In this document: positions 53,045 through 64,000 of the stretch, piece by piece
Layout: each line of letters opens with the position of its first letter
Position numbering within the stretch: the stretch's first letter is position 1
Assembly (NCBI GenBank): GCA_032622095.1
Contig: CP136068.1
Coordinates: 57,870,025-57,934,024 of the forward strand
Source of the DNA: Siphonodentalium dalli
Taxonomy: Eukaryota > Mollusca > Scaphopoda > Gadilida > Siphonodentaliidae
DNA length: 64,000 nucleotides
Direction: 5' to 3'
Notes under the pieces: model-generated
Told to the model about the DNA's origin: nothing
Databases searched by the model: none
The model's input: the letters and a program-made list of their open reading frames with translations, nothing else
Position numbers and translations under genes: made by a program

Positions 53045-55185
53045 CACCTATCACACATGCACTCCATTTATGTTTGTTGCTAGAATTATTTAATCTTAAA
53101 TTCAAATTGAGTTTATGAAGTTTGATTGAATTAAAAATCATATTTTATCATTAAAAAGTTATATTTTTTCTTACCCACATTGCAACATGCCTTTTAATAG
53201 CTGAATAAAAAGGATCACTTGACTGGGTTGATCGGGGCTTGTGCTTATAAAGAGAGAGAAAGGGTCCCGGTCAATTGCATTCAGTTGGACTCAGATAGTG
53301 CATTTGCGGCTCCATTGTGTGGTTAACTTAAGTCCCATCGGTATGCGACAAAGGACACACTTTAATTATCGAACCCCCTTTAATCAAAACACTTGCAACT
53401 TCAGAACACTGAAACATTTATTTCAGAACATTTAGCGATCTATTTGCCAAATTAGAACGCTTCAATAGTTTTCCAAATCTGTTGCATCGCGAAATCGCGC
53501 CAGAACTCGTCCCCAGTGATCTATTTAGAACACCATCTGGTGTTAAAAAGTGGACACATCGTGTGCAAACAGGGACACATTGTGTTCTGTTGTGGACATT
53601 ATACCGTTCTTATTGGAACACCCACCATATATATAGAACACTTAACATTCTGATTGGAACATCCCCCATTCTAGTAACTCAAATGGTAACGTTCTAATTT
53701 GAGCACATTATCCTATAATATAGAACACTGTGTGTTCTTTATATAATACTAAGACGCGCTTGAAGTGTTCTAAATATGTTGCAGTTTGATGTTCTAAAAT
53801 GGCGTGCTGGAGTGTTTTTAATTTTTACAGAGTGAAAGGGTTTGGCGGTAGATTGTGTCCCAAACTATCCAATTTGTTGGCAGTATTTACTTTATGAATT
53901 TGGTTTGCAGGTAGAGATGAAATTGCTGTGAAATTACTTTTGTCCCTAATGTTCCCCACAGTGAAGTTGAATTAATTTTTAAATTAATTGTGTCTGGCCT
54001 TATGACAAAGTATCGTTGAAATCGAAGAGCTGAAAGAAAATTTTAGCTTTTGGCAAAGCTTTCCCCGATTTGAAATACACTATTCGGAATCTTTCATCCT
54101 ATCTTTTTCTGAATATCCTGGAGGGATATGCCAGATTTAAGTGATTCAATCACTTCTCTGATGTCAGTGAATCCGAAATTAATTAGGATATGTTCCAAAG
54201 TTTACTGTTATTGTGCATTGCAAAATTTATGACATTGTTGTGTGAAGAGTCGGGGAAAATTTCCAAATTCATATTATGGTGTATCGAGTCAACCAATTTA
54301 CTAATGGTGCCATCCGAGAAAATTAAACCGTCGGTGTTTTTGTTTTACTGGCTACTGTTGCAAAAGAAAGTTTGGATACGTTCGGAGATTTGCTATTGGT
54401 TTCACCTTTAGAAGAGGAGATTTCCTCTTGATGACTACCTTGGGTGTTCTCAAGATGTGTGGTCTTATCTAATAAATGGAAAGGGTAGACCCTCCCGGTG
54501 CGGCTGCAGAAGTGCTCGGTTGAGCGAGCTCACGATTTAAAAATTAATCTGAAGGTGGCTACTTCCGAAGGATTTTCGGAGAGAATGAAAGTCGTGGTTT
54601 TGGAATTTGATTATCGGTACATGTATTACCTAAAAATAACAAATGGCGTATATGATCATCACTAGTGAAAGGAGAGATCTTCCTCAGTCTCGGCTTGCGA
54701 GGTGTTCTCTATTCCTGTGGTTTTAGAGATGTGTAACCCCTTTGGTGGATTGAATAACCTTATCCGCCACAACTTGCGAGGTCTGCGAGATTGCCTCGAC
54801 AGGCTATTTACAGCAGAATACACTATTCTCGCCATCGTCGTGGTTACATATTTAGCGACAGCCTGTTTTAGCTGGCGACACAAACCGGGTTCTCATACTT
54901 TCAAAGTTGTGCCACATGGTGGGTATTTCTGAGTACTGTGTGTGGATGGGGTGGGTATTTAGACACGAGAGGCCTAAAATGTCCTTCCTCTATGTACGCT
55001 CCTGGTCCATCCTTTGTTTTATTTGTCCAGCACGATTTGATAAACTCGCCACATCATGGACAAAATGAAAAAAAAAAAAGGAAAAAAGAGAGGAGTTTTC
55101 AGATATAAAGTGTTGTTTCGTGGTTCTAGCAGCATAGCTCTTACAATCATGCAGTAACTGTTGTTGGTTTATAGCTATCAATCGA
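53045..55185. other. Intergenic; clustered GAACAC/GTGTTC words at 53510-53810
   Basis: The hexamers GAACAC and GTGTTC recur many times within 300 bp, some in inverted pairs. Two overlapping ORFs at 54662-54932 on opposite strands have no clear family; the plus one has a hydrophobic YTILAIVVVTYLATACF segment. No supported gene. Confidence 0.35.
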
Positions 55186-55189
55186 GATC

Positions 55190-55570
55190 CCACTAGAGCG
55201 CGACTGTTCTATTTATTCGGTATTTATATTTTCTATTAAATCATCAGCGTCAATTAAGCGGGAAGAAATCATCCTTTATTGTCCAATTAAGCCATGTTAT
55301 CTGCCATTAAGTACACTAAATGGACCTCAGATGTCTCCGATCGACTAACCGTAAAACATTCGCGACAGATTGCGTTTACGGCAGGGAGCACAGAATCTAG
55401 AAATTAATTCTAATTCCTCGCTAATCTGCTCAATTGTCATATCAGTCCATATTTCGTCATATTGGATGATTTAATGAATTGCTTCCCAGTTGGTCTGTTG
55501 TCGCTTTTCCAATACGATATAAGATGAGATTCTCCAGAGATATGCTCTAATTTGGCTTCTTAAATCTCGT
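55190..55570. promoter_or_regulatory. Candidate non-coding regulatory block
   Basis: Unique, non-repetitive and stop-rich in all frames. It is dense in homeodomain-type cores: GTCAATTAAGCG, CCAATTAAGCC, GCCATTAAG, AATTAATTCTAATT, CTCAATTG and GATTTAATGAATTG. Such clustering is typical of developmental enhancers but is only suggestive in AT-rich DNA. Confidence 0.25.
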
Positions 55571-55638
55571 CTACAACGTGATAAAACGACGCCTGCATTA
55601 TAAATACCGTGGCCACGTTTGTGGGCACGTTTAGGGAC

Positions 55639-55845
55639 TTACACATAGCGAATATGTCCGTAAAAAATGTCGGCAAAATTGTCATTATGGAGGGGCATAA
55701 ACAGTTCACCATAGTAAGAACCCCATGCATTTGATATATCCTGATTTGAGTGGATTTCTAAAATATATGGCAGTGAGAGCGTATTGCGTCCTCTCTGTTT
55801 AGAGTTAAACATGCGGTAAAAGGTATCTGTCACCACGCTCGCGCA
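55639..55845 (-). pseudogene. LINE ORF2 fragment (27-33 kb family)
   Basis: Reads DTFYRMFNSKQRGRNTLSLP, YILEIHSNQDISNAWGSYY and GELFMPLHNDNF. This aligns with the stretch FFKILNSRRNQDKRPN ... WANYFEKLYSPLSDSSF of the intact ORF2. Both ends are truncated. Confidence 0.65.
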
Positions 55846-56059
55846 TTAACTTCTCAGACATTTTGCGATGCTTACGACGAAAATTACATTTGCCAGACGA
55901 ACATTACGTTTGGCATCTCTATAATGGCGGTATGAAATCTGAGTTATCACTGCAAGGTCGTCCCTCTGCTATACCCAACGTCTGCGAAACTCTCGCATGG
56001 GGCAATGTGAAGTTTTCAATGCCTCATTCCAATACGACTTTTAATGATATCTAAATTTT

Positions 56060-56630
56060 ATCTTAGGCACAGTGATGGACGCTGCTGTATGTGTAAAACA
56101 GATACTATAGTGTTGTAGTGTGAATCAAACGAGTGAATGTCATGGATATCATAGGTTGGGAAATTTTTGTATACAGCAGAAGCGAACATGTGAGTCGGAG
56201 AAGGAATTAAGAGCCAACCATTTCAATTTTGTCCCGCTGTCTGTGAATACGTATTATGGACTCCTCCGTGCATAAATTTCTGTGTCGGACCGCAGATACA
56301 TCTATACTCATCGGGGAGCATCTCACTTTTCCGACGGCTATTGTTTCCGGGGGTACCTGCACGAGGTGTCAATAATCCCTTACTTCAATCATTTGCCGCT
56401 TATAGTCTATTCCTCTTTTCTTTTGCATGGGGTTTTAATGGTTTTGGAACCTTTGGTGCTGATTCAATGTTGATGTCAGGAAATAATCTGTGTCATGTTT
56501 TATTTATTTATTTATGCAAAATAATTAATAAAATACATACAAGGAGATAACAAACATATAACAAATACACGACAATAATTTAACAAAAAGCTCAATGGCG
56601 AACTAATTTAGCGATTTAATCTAAGTATTC
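56060..56630. other. Intergenic, nothing recognised
   Basis: A (TTTA)n stretch lies at 56500-56515. No supported gene. Confidence 0.4.
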
Positions 56631-56632
56631 TA

Positions 56633-57120
56633 CTATGTCGATCTCGTTTTCACTGAATATTCTCTTGAAATATCTAAGAGACGCGTTGACCGCCCGATAT
56701 TTTCTTCTCTGTGGTTGAACCTTGCCGCCACCAGTAAGTTGAAGTATCGTCGATTGTGTATATGCTGGCTCTTTCTTAATGTGGTCTTTAATATTGCGTT
56801 CTGTGCCGCTTTCTCGTAGTCTGTGAACACGGTTGGTGGATTAAGCTGGATGTTGACATCGTTGGCAAATTGTAGATTGCTGGCTGTCGCGAATATCATG
56901 ATGTCGTTGTCTCTTTCTGACGATAGCAGGAACACGTCGCCGGAGGTTGTTGTTGATTATCGTTCTGGTATTTGTATCTCGGTTCTCGCTTTTGACAACT
57001 TTGGCCTCGTCTTGGCGCGGGAGCGGTATAATGCAGATCGCATGCTGTTAAAGGTCGGAACTCGGCTGATGACTACCGGGTCTACTTTATCTGTTCTCAA
57101 ATTCGAAGACGCTAGCGCTG
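56633..57120 (-). pseudogene. MULE-type transposase fragment
   Basis: On the minus strand: VVISRVPTFNSMRSALYRSR, AKTRPKLSKARTEIQIPE, one in-frame stop, then GDVFLLSSERDNDIMIFATA, SNLQFANDV and PPTVFTDYEKAAQNAILKT. P.F.S.RS.LYR.R, the IxIP block, the IFATxxNL block and TD(F/Y)EKAAxNA are the order seen in MULE transposases of the FLYWCH-associated type. The Asp of TDYE is one of the catalytic acidic residues; the segment with the first catalytic Asp (DGTF) is missing. Similarity is lost after NRRYFNL. This is a truncated relic. Confidence 0.65.
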
Positions 57121-57298
57121 TGAAATGTGCACGCAAGAGTAACCCAAGTTTTGGGTGGCCCCGAAAAGAGCCGTTTTATGTCAGATCACAAAAAAAGTGG
57201 ATAAGGGGTCTTTATGAACTCAAATCCATCCTCTTGGTCCAACTCCCGAAACACAAGCGTACCCTCGATGAGAGATGGAAATATACCTTTCGGTACAC

Positions 57299-57640
57299 TC
57301 ACACATCCTTCAATGGGGGTACGTCTAATCTGTATTTCTTTTTCTCTCTCCAAAACTTGAGCTTTCTCTGTAGAAGGGTTGCGCTATCATGAGCAAGATA
57401 TATGTTGTGCCAAGCCATTCTATGTGTTCTATCTTGTATCCGTTGAACAGTGTATGGTTGGAAGCCCACGCTGTACAGACAAGAGTTCAAAGTTCAAAGA
57501 ACTTTTCACCTGTGCCATACACTGCCCAGGAAAGGGCCTTCCACACCACTATGTCCCTCGGGGCCGATACACGGATGACTCTCACATAAGATCCAAGATA
57601 AGTAGCATCGTATTCCATCGTGGAGAAATGATATACTACT
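57299..57640 (-). pseudogene. Unidentified retroelement-like coding fragment
   Basis: One frame reads MEYDATYLGSYVRVIRVSAP, RDIVVWKALSWAVYGTGEKF and stops. A second frame then continues as NSCLYSVGFQPYTVQRIQDR, THRMAWHNIYLAHDSATLLQ and RKLKFWREKKKYRL. A frameshift near 57495 probably joins them. It follows the ORF1-like frame on the same strand after about 150 bp that include the third copy of the 80-bp repeat. It may be the next ORF of the same element. I cannot name it. Confidence 0.4.
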
Positions 57641-57654
57641 ACTATGGGGGGTTT

Positions 57655-57715
57655 GGGAAACTTTCCCGGGAAGATTTGAAAGGGGCGGAACCCCTCTCCT
57701 ACAACCCACTGTTGA
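57655..57715. repeat. Inverted, diverged copy of the 80-bp repeat
   Basis: The reverse complement reads TTGTAGGAGAGGGG, then CCCTTTCAAATCTTCCCGGG, matching the left half of 24471-24550 and 25243-25322. It lies between two coding fragments of one putative element, so the isolated 80-bp copies may be scraps of that element. Confidence 0.6.
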
Positions 57716-57794
57716 ATTTAATGATGATACATGTAATGGTGTTACATTAACATGAGATTGGTGAGGGTGAAATGAAAATGATCTAGACATAGAA

Positions 57795-58607
57795 TTATTT
57801 TTTCTTTTTCTTGGCTTTCTTTTTTTCCCGCTGTTGAGTTTCTGCTTGTTGTTCTTCTTGTTCTTCTTGTTGTCGTTGTTGGTTGATCTCAGCTATTATT
57901 TGTTGTTGTTCTAGAAGCCGGCGATCAGATCTCCGCATTACTTCATTCATTTTTGTTTCTTGTTCTTCCATAAACTCTTCATGAGATTGGGTGGTGGCTG
58001 TACTGGTGTTGTTGTTGGTGCTGGTGGAGCTGGGGGACACCGGGATGTGTTGGTAATCCGGTGTCCGAGGTGTAAAACTATCCAGTTCCACGTCGAAGTT
58101 GGCAGCAGGAACATCTGGGGTGGTATCCACGTCCCTGTCTCCGCAAGCCTCGACGACGACAGCAGGGACCTCCGGCAGATCCACGGAGTCCCTGCTAGCT
58201 GTTCCAATGTAGTCAGTCTTCATGCAGGTCGGGTCGTCTGGGCGTCTCTCAGACAACTCCGGCCTGCCGGCTACGACACTGGGCGGCTGAGCCACACGGG
58301 GAGGGGTGACCGGTCGATCAACGGTCGCCCCCATCTTCTTCTTCCACTTCGCCCGTCTAGCAGCGTCCCTTCGGCGCCTAGAAGGAGTCTTTTTCTTCAT
58401 AGGCCCGGTCTTCATTTTCGGCATGGTGCAGCGGGTAGCTTTGGCGTTGACGTCCCGGTCTTTAGATCTCTGGTTACCAGCATCTTTGGTCCGGAACTCC
58501 AAGCAAAGTGTCAAGTAGCCCCCGCTAGACTGGAGAGACCAACTAGCGATGTTAACTACCCGACTACTTTGCACTGCAAGCAACGCGGCTTCGGGGATCA
58601 AGTCCAT
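57795..58607 (-). CDS. Basic, low-complexity ORF1-like protein (copy 2)
   Basis: 270 codons starting MDLIPEAALLAVQSSRVVNI. It is paralogous to 47026-47895: shared SLQSS, LTLCLEFRTKDAG, a KKKTPSRRRRDAARRAKWKK basic block, GRPELSERRPDDPTCMKTD, SRDSVDLPEVPAVVVEACGD and a Thr/Asn-rich linker. The end is a long Gln/Glu-rich, coiled-coil-like segment finishing in a poly-Lys tract. The upstream flank (TAAGCCTAATCCAAAACC, then CTCACTGGCG) is also shared. The frame is intact. The features suit an RNA- or DNA-binding ORF1 or gag-like protein of a repeated element. A host gene duplicate is the alternative. Confidence 0.5.
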   Translation of the reverse strand: MDLIPEAALLAVQSSRVVNIASWSLQSSGGYLTLCLEFRTKDAGNQRSKDRDVNAKATRCTMPKMKTGPMKKKTPSRRRRDAARRAKWKKKMGATVDRPVTPPRVAQPPSVVAGRPELSERRPDDPTCMKTDYIGTASRDSVDLPEVPAVVVEACGDRDVDTTPDVPAANFDVELDSFTPRTPDYQHIPVSPSSTSTNNNTSTATTQSHEEFMEEQETKMNEVMRRSDRRLLEQQQIIAEINQQRQQEEQEEQQAETQQREKKKAKKKKK

Positions 58608-58679
58608 AATCCGTCCTAAGCCTAATCCAAAACCATCTCACTGGCGCTAAGCACGGTGGCAGCTGCAACCTAGATCGCG

Positions 58680-59513
58680 ACCGCACAACTCACCCGTGCT
58701 CAGTGTATGACAAGAGGAACAGCAGACAGACAAAGCAATAATGAACTGTCCCGCTCGACTCCTGCCAGAGAAATGATATACTCTAAATTGGATTTTGTTA
58801 TATGTAAAACGCGCGGGCGTCGCTGACGACGTCATTGTGTTTTTTCTACCAATTTTCCCCGAACGTCAATTCAAATGTGTTTCTTTTTGGTGAATTAAGA
58901 TCTTCATCGACATTGCCGAAGACGTTCATTAAAAACAGACATAACTTTTATTTTTGAATTAAGAATCAACATATTTACAGCTGATCATGAATTTATCATA
59001 TTTACAATCAATAATTGGTAATGCAATGAACATATTTTACATTTGGTAATACATTTCATCAATAATTAACAATCAACATATTTGCAATTGATTATGATTT
59101 TAACATATTTAAATAATTGGCAATGAACGAATACTTTTATATAATTTTTGAAGTAGTCACCATCAAAATTCATTTCAACTAATACTTTTATACCATATCC
59201 GCTTTCAAGAAATGTAGAGCAAATATGCAGTAGATACCGCACACGTTTGTACCGTGATGTTGAAATCGCCCAACGTTTATTCTACATTCGATCGAATTTC
59301 TTTGAATAAATGATTTGATATATTTATCAATAACTGGTATCCCAAAGGAATCGAAATATGTTGCAATGTTTCCATTGAAGAAAATTGCAACCCAGTGTTA
59401 TCCTGGTTTTTCTGACGTGTGTGTATTTACTTTGTATGCTTTTACATGATGAGGTTTATCGTATGGTAATTGATCTTTTGCACACACCACACCATACAAT
59501 GAAGGTTACAATA
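58680..59513. other. Intergenic, nothing recognised
   Basis: AT-rich with loose repeats of ATCAACATATTT and AATTGGTAATG at 58960-59130. No gene. Confidence 0.45.
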
Positions 59514-60823
59514 CACCAAATACAAATTAGTAGAGTGATTTCCCCTGGCACCCCCAAGCTAGGATCAGCATAAAAAAAATTCTGGCAGCTGAATGGTCAA
59601 TGATACATGGATGAAAAGTGCACGAAAAAATGCACAAAAGTGTTTCCCCGTCGAGAAACATCAAATATAGCCACATGGTTAACGGTTATTGCTGTGAAAA
59701 TGGCGAATAATTTATGGAAGGTGTTTGTGTTTTTTTCGATGTCATTTTTCCCCTCAATTTTAAGGGTAGTGTGACGTTTGTCAAGCGGCAGTGTGATCCA
59801 CCACGTTTACAAGTACATTTGGGCACATTTCCGTGTGTCTAAAAGGACGTTCTTTAATTTTAAATACTTGTGAAGGGTCAACCATTTCCTGCGAATACGG
59901 GCCAGCGGGATTTGTTAACACTGTAAATCATTTGGTGTATTGTAACCTATAGTGAAAAATGGTCGTTTTTCAGATTTCTGCTCTGAAACAAGTCCCGTGC
60001 TCATTATGCCCATGAAACAAATTGGAAACATAAAGCACGCGATACGACAGCTTATTTGGCGCCGGAGCCGTCCAATAAAATTACAAATTAACCCCTCTGA
60101 TGCTATTTCTGCTTCTCGTTGTAGAACCGAAAATTACCATTTTCGACCTATTTTTGGGCCCAATTGTGCCCCTTTAATGAATATGAGACCATATTTATTG
60201 GCGACCGAAAACCTAGATGAACGCCACGGAAGATTTTTCGGGTTTGGGCACGACATGAGAGTAAAGCGTGACGTCAGTATGGACCATACCCTAAAATATG
60301 ATGCAAAATCGGACCAGATTCTGGTCAAATGAAGTTGAATTGCCCCGGTTAGATGACAGGTTGACCAAAAAGCCTACCCTGGAAGTTTGCAGAAATGGTT
60401 CGACTATCCAACGCGCACAGATTTCCGCCAATAAATATATTCTTGTGAAGGGACAATTTTGGTTTTCTGTCGATTTTTTCCGAAAATTGTGTAGGTGCGC
60501 CCAATGTGAAACCTAAGTGCGCCCAATTCGCCTAGCGAATCGTATGGCATATTTTCTGGAAGTCGTATCTACAAGCTATCAGATCGACGACCTGTATCTA
60601 CATTGTCAATGTTTACTTTGCCAAAATTCATCTTAAATGAAAAAAAAATTGACATTCAAGTCAAAATAATGTTTTTGCAAATTCGGCTATGGGTGGTGAC
60701 AGAAAAGGGTTAATAAAGTAAGAACACAGACATGTTTCGAATCAAATTTATTTATTTTCACGTGGGTATATAAATGGACGCAATTTAATATCGTTTGGGG
60801 GGATTTCTTGTCTTTCCAGTAAC

Positions 60824-61292
60824 CACTATAGGTTACAATACACCAAATACAAATTAGTAGAGTGATTTCCCCTGGCACCCCCCCCCCAAGCTAGGATCAG
60901 CATAAACAAAATTCTGGCAGCTAAATGGTCAATGATACATGGATGAACAGTGCACGAAAAAATGCACAAAAGTGTTTCCCGTCGAGAAACATCAAATATA
61001 GGCACATGGTAAACGGTTATGGCTGTGCAATGGCGAATAGTTTATGGGAGGTGTTTGTGTTTTTTTCGATGTCATTTTCCCCTCAATTTTAAGGGTAGTG
61101 TGACGTTTGTCAAGCGGCAGTGTGATCCACCACGTTTACAAGTACTTTTGGGCACATTTCCGTGTGTCTAAAAGGAAGTTCTTTAATTTTAAATACTTGT
61201 GAAGGGTCAACCATTTCCTGCGAATACAGGCCAGCGGGATTTGTTAACACTGAGGCCTATGTAAATCATTTGGTGTATTGTAACCTATAGTG
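60824..61292. mobile_element. Short TIR element embedded in each satellite unit
   Basis: The 25-bp ends are perfect inverted repeats starting CACTATAGGTTACAATACAC. The core 18 bases GGTTACAATACACCAAAT lie at 60831-60848 and, inverted, at 61268-61285. Equivalent copies are 62162-62631 and 63501-63970. In the first unit (59514-59954) the left end is cut inside the TIR. No ORF is inside. It resembles a MITE; the CACTA start is reminiscent of CACTA/EnSpm elements but is not proof. Confidence 0.7.
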
Positions 61293-61676
61293 AAAAATGG
61301 TCGTTTTTCAGATTTCTGCTCTGAAACAAGTCCCGTGCTCATTATGCCCATGAAACAAACTGGAAACATAAATCACGCGATACGACAGCTTATTTGGCGC
61401 CGGAGCCGTCCAATAAAATCACAAATTAACCCCTCTGATGCCATTTCTGCTTATCGTTGTATAACCGAAAATTGCCATTTTCGACCTATTTTTGGGCCCA
61501 ATGGTGCCCCTTTAATGAATATGAGACCATATTTGTTGGCGCCCGACAACCTAGATGAACACCAGGGCAGATTTGTCGGGTTTGGGCACGACATGAGAGT
61601 AAAGCGTGACGTCAGTATGGACCATACCCTAAAATATTATGCAAAATCGGACCAGATTCTGGTCAAACGAAGTTGA
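61290..61676 (+). other. Open frame in satellite spacer, probably non-coding
   Basis: 128 codons opening with GTG, equivalents at 59952-60332 (126 codons) and 62629-63015. Units 2 and 3 have the same reading. Between units 1 and 2 I count roughly 13 amino-acid changes against about 3 silent changes, plus a shifted stop. That does not suggest selection on the protein. No motif recognised. Confidence 0.6.
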
Positions 61677-64000
61677 ATTGCCCCGGTAAGATGACAGGTT
61701 GACAAAAATGCCTACCCTGGAAGTTTGAAGAAATGGTTCGACAATCCAACGCGCACATATTTCCGCCAATAAATATATTCTTGTGAAGGGACAATTTTGG
61801 TTTTCTGTCGATTTTTTTCGAAAATTGTGTAGGTGCGCCCAATGTGAAACCTAAGGTGGCCCAATTTGCCTAGCGAATCGTATGGCATATTTTCTGGAAG
61901 TCGTATCTACAAGCTATCAGATCGACAACCTGTATCTACATTGTCAATGTTTACTTTGCCAAAATTCATCTTAAGTGAAAAAAAAATTGACATTCAAGTC
62001 AAGATAATTGTTTTGCAAATTCGGCTATGGGTGGTGACAGAAAAGGGTTAATAAAGTAAGAACACAGACATGTTTCGAATCAAATTTATTTATTTTGACG
62101 TGGGTATATAAATGGACGCAATTTAATATCGTTTGGGGGGATTTCTTGTCTTTCCAGTAACCACTATAGGTTACAATACACCAAATACAAATTAGTAGAG
62201 TGATTTCCCCTGGCACCCCCCCCCCCAAGCTAGGATCAGCATAAACAAAATTCTGGCAGCTAAATGGTCAATGATACATGGATGAACAGTGCACGAAAAA
62301 ATGCACAAAAGTGTTTCCCGTCGAGAAACATCAAATATAGGCACATGGTAAACGGTTATGGCTGTGCAATGGCGAATAATTTATGGGAGGTGTTTGTGTT
62401 TTTTTCGATGTCATTTCCCCCTCAATTTTAAGGGTAGTGTGACGTTTGTCAAGCGGCAGTGTGATCCACCACGTTTACAAGTACTTTTGGGCACATTTCC
62501 GTGTGTCTAAAAGGAAGTTCTTTAATTTTAAATACTTGTGAAGGGTCAACCATTTCCTGCGAATACAGGCCAGCGGGATTTGTTAACACTGAGGCCTATG
62601 TAAATCATTTGGTGTATTGTAACCTATAGTGAAAAATGGTCGTTTTTCAGATTTCTGCTCTGAAACAAGTCCCGTGCTCATTATGCCCATGAAACAAACT
62701 GGAAACATAAATCACGCGATACGACAGCTTATTTGGCGCCGGAGCCGTCCAATAAAATCACAAATTAACCCCTCTGATGCCATTTCTGCTTATCGTTGTA
62801 TAACCGAAAATTGCCATTTTCGACCTATTTTTGGGCCCAATGGTGCCCCTTTAATGAATATGAGACCATATTTGTTGGCGCCCGACAACCTAGATGAACA
62901 CCAGGGCAGATTTGTCGGGTTTGGGCACGACATGAGAGTAAAGCGTGACGTCAGTATGGACCATACCCTAAAATATTATGCAAAATCGGACCAGATTCTG
63001 GTCAAACGAAGTTGAATTGCCCCGGTAAGATGACAGGTTGACAAAAATGCCTACCCTGGAAGTTTGAAGAAATGGTTCGACAATCCAACGCGCACAGATT
63101 TCCGCCAATAAATATATTCTTGTGAAGGGACAATTTTGGTTTTCTGTCGATTTTTTTCGAAAATTGTGTAGGTGCGCCCAATGTGAAACCTAAGGTGGCC
63201 CAATTTGCCTAGCGAATCGTATGGCATATTTTCTGGAAGTCGTATCTACAAGCTATCAGATCGACAACCTGTATCTACATTGTCAATGTTTACTTTGCCA
63301 AAATTCAGCTAAAATGAAAAAAAAATTGACATTCAAGTCAAGATAAATTTTTTGCAAATTCGGATATGGGTGGTGACAGAAAAGGGTTAATAAAGTAAGA
63401 ACACAGACATGTTTCGAATCAAATTTATTTATTTTGACGTGGGTATATAAATGGACGCAATTTAATATCGTTTGGGGGGATTTCTTGTCTTTCCAGTAAC
63501 CACTATAGGTTACAATACACCCAAATACAAATTAGTAGAGTGATTTCCCCTGGCACCCCCCCCCCAAGCTAGGATCAGCATAAACAAAATTCTGGCAGCT
63601 AAATGGTCAATGATACATGGATGAACAGTGCACGAAAAAATGCACAAAAGTGTTTCCCGTCGAGAAACATCAAATATAGGCACATGGTAAACGGTTATGG
63701 CTGTGCAATGGCGAATAATTTATGGGAGGTGTTTGTGTTTTTTTCGATGTCATTTCCCCCTCAATTTTAAGGGTAGTGTGACGTTTGTCAAGCGGCAGTG
63801 TGATCCACCACGTTTACAAGTACTTTTGGGCACATTTCCGTGTGTCTAAAAGGAAGTTCTTTAATTTTAAATACTTGTGAAGGGTCAACCATTTCCTGCG
63901 AATACAGGCCAGCGGGATTTGTTAACACTGAGGCCTATGTAAATCATTTGGTGTATTGTAACCTATAGTGAAAAATGGTCGTTTTTCAGATTTCTGCTCT

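Larger units (their letters stand above)
59514..64000. repeat. Satellite-like tandem array, 1.34-kb unit
   Basis: Units start at 59514, 60831, 62169 and 63508, with periods of 1317, 1338 and 1339 bp. The array runs past the right edge, so about 3.4 units are visible. The second and third units are nearly identical; the first is more diverged. Each unit has a TIR-bounded segment of about 435-456 bp and a spacer of about 883 bp that contains a 126-128-codon open frame. A short poly-C run of variable length (5-9) follows TGGCA in each unit. Confidence 0.95.

Noticed and set aside
57960-58619. 219-codon plus-strand ORF
   Set aside because: Antisense shadow of the ORF1-like copy 2.
59952-63015. 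Conserved 126-128-codon ORF in three satellite units as a new protein family
   Set aside because: It opens with GTG, its repetition is explained by the tandem array, and changes between units 1 and 2 are mostly amino-acid altering (about 13 against 3 silent), with a shifted stop.

Overview
This is a 64 kb piece of an AT-rich animal nuclear genome. It has introns with GT/AG boundaries, no operon structure, and heavy loading with retrotransposons, foldback elements, tandem repeats and homopolymer runs. Non-LTR retrotransposons, Ty3/gypsy elements, a MULE fragment and a KRBA2-like (integrase-derived) relic, together with a brain-specific-homeobox (Bsx/bsh) gene, fit a marine invertebrate such as a lophotrochozoan or invertebrate deuterostome. 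The sequence alone does not settle the species.

The only host gene I can name is Bsx, on the minus strand. Exon 1 (21439-21175) carries the N-terminal SFFIEDILL motif. Exon 2 (5479-5295) carries homeodomain positions 1-44. Exon 1 ends in phase 1 at GTAAGT and exon 2 starts in phase 1 after a CAG acceptor, so they join in frame across a 15,695 bp intron. The rest of the homeodomain must lie in a third exon that I could not find and that probably lies beyond the left edge.

Region by region. 1-5 kb: tail of a LINE, a large foldback (450-2716) with a decayed CXC cysteine-rich coding fragment beside it, a (GA)n tract and a cluster of palindromic TACCATGGTA repeats. 5.3-21.2 kb: Bsx exons 2 and 1 and the intron between them. 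The intron holds a gypsy element (6467-13624, LTRs plus 5-bp duplication GTTGG) whose middle is replaced by a second gypsy-type pol, a stretch of duplicated non-coding repeats, two unrecognised ORFs and a second foldback set in a short tandem repeat. 21.5-26 kb: flank with LINE 3' ends and an exact 80-bp repeat. 26-34 kb: a LINE inserted into an older relative, with an 8-bp target-site duplication. The younger copy retains an uninterrupted 1124-aa ORF2. 33.8-41 kb: three more LINE remnants and their 3' tails. 40.7-45.9 kb: mostly unique DNA with one 363-bp tandem duplication. 46-59 kb: KRBA2-like relic, two paralogous basic ORF1-like frames, a hairpin, an L1-type ORF1 relic, tandem palindromes and a MULE transposase relic. 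59.5-64 kb: a 1.34-kb tandem repeat, each unit containing a short terminal-inverted-repeat element, running off the right edge.

The mobile sequences do not form a pathway. They are layers of insertion around one developmental regulator. I see no CRISPR array, operon, rRNA or tRNA. I did not find a convincing undescribed biological system. The most informative observations are the assembled Bsx gene, the LINE-in-LINE event, the hybrid gypsy element and the TIR-element-containing satellite.
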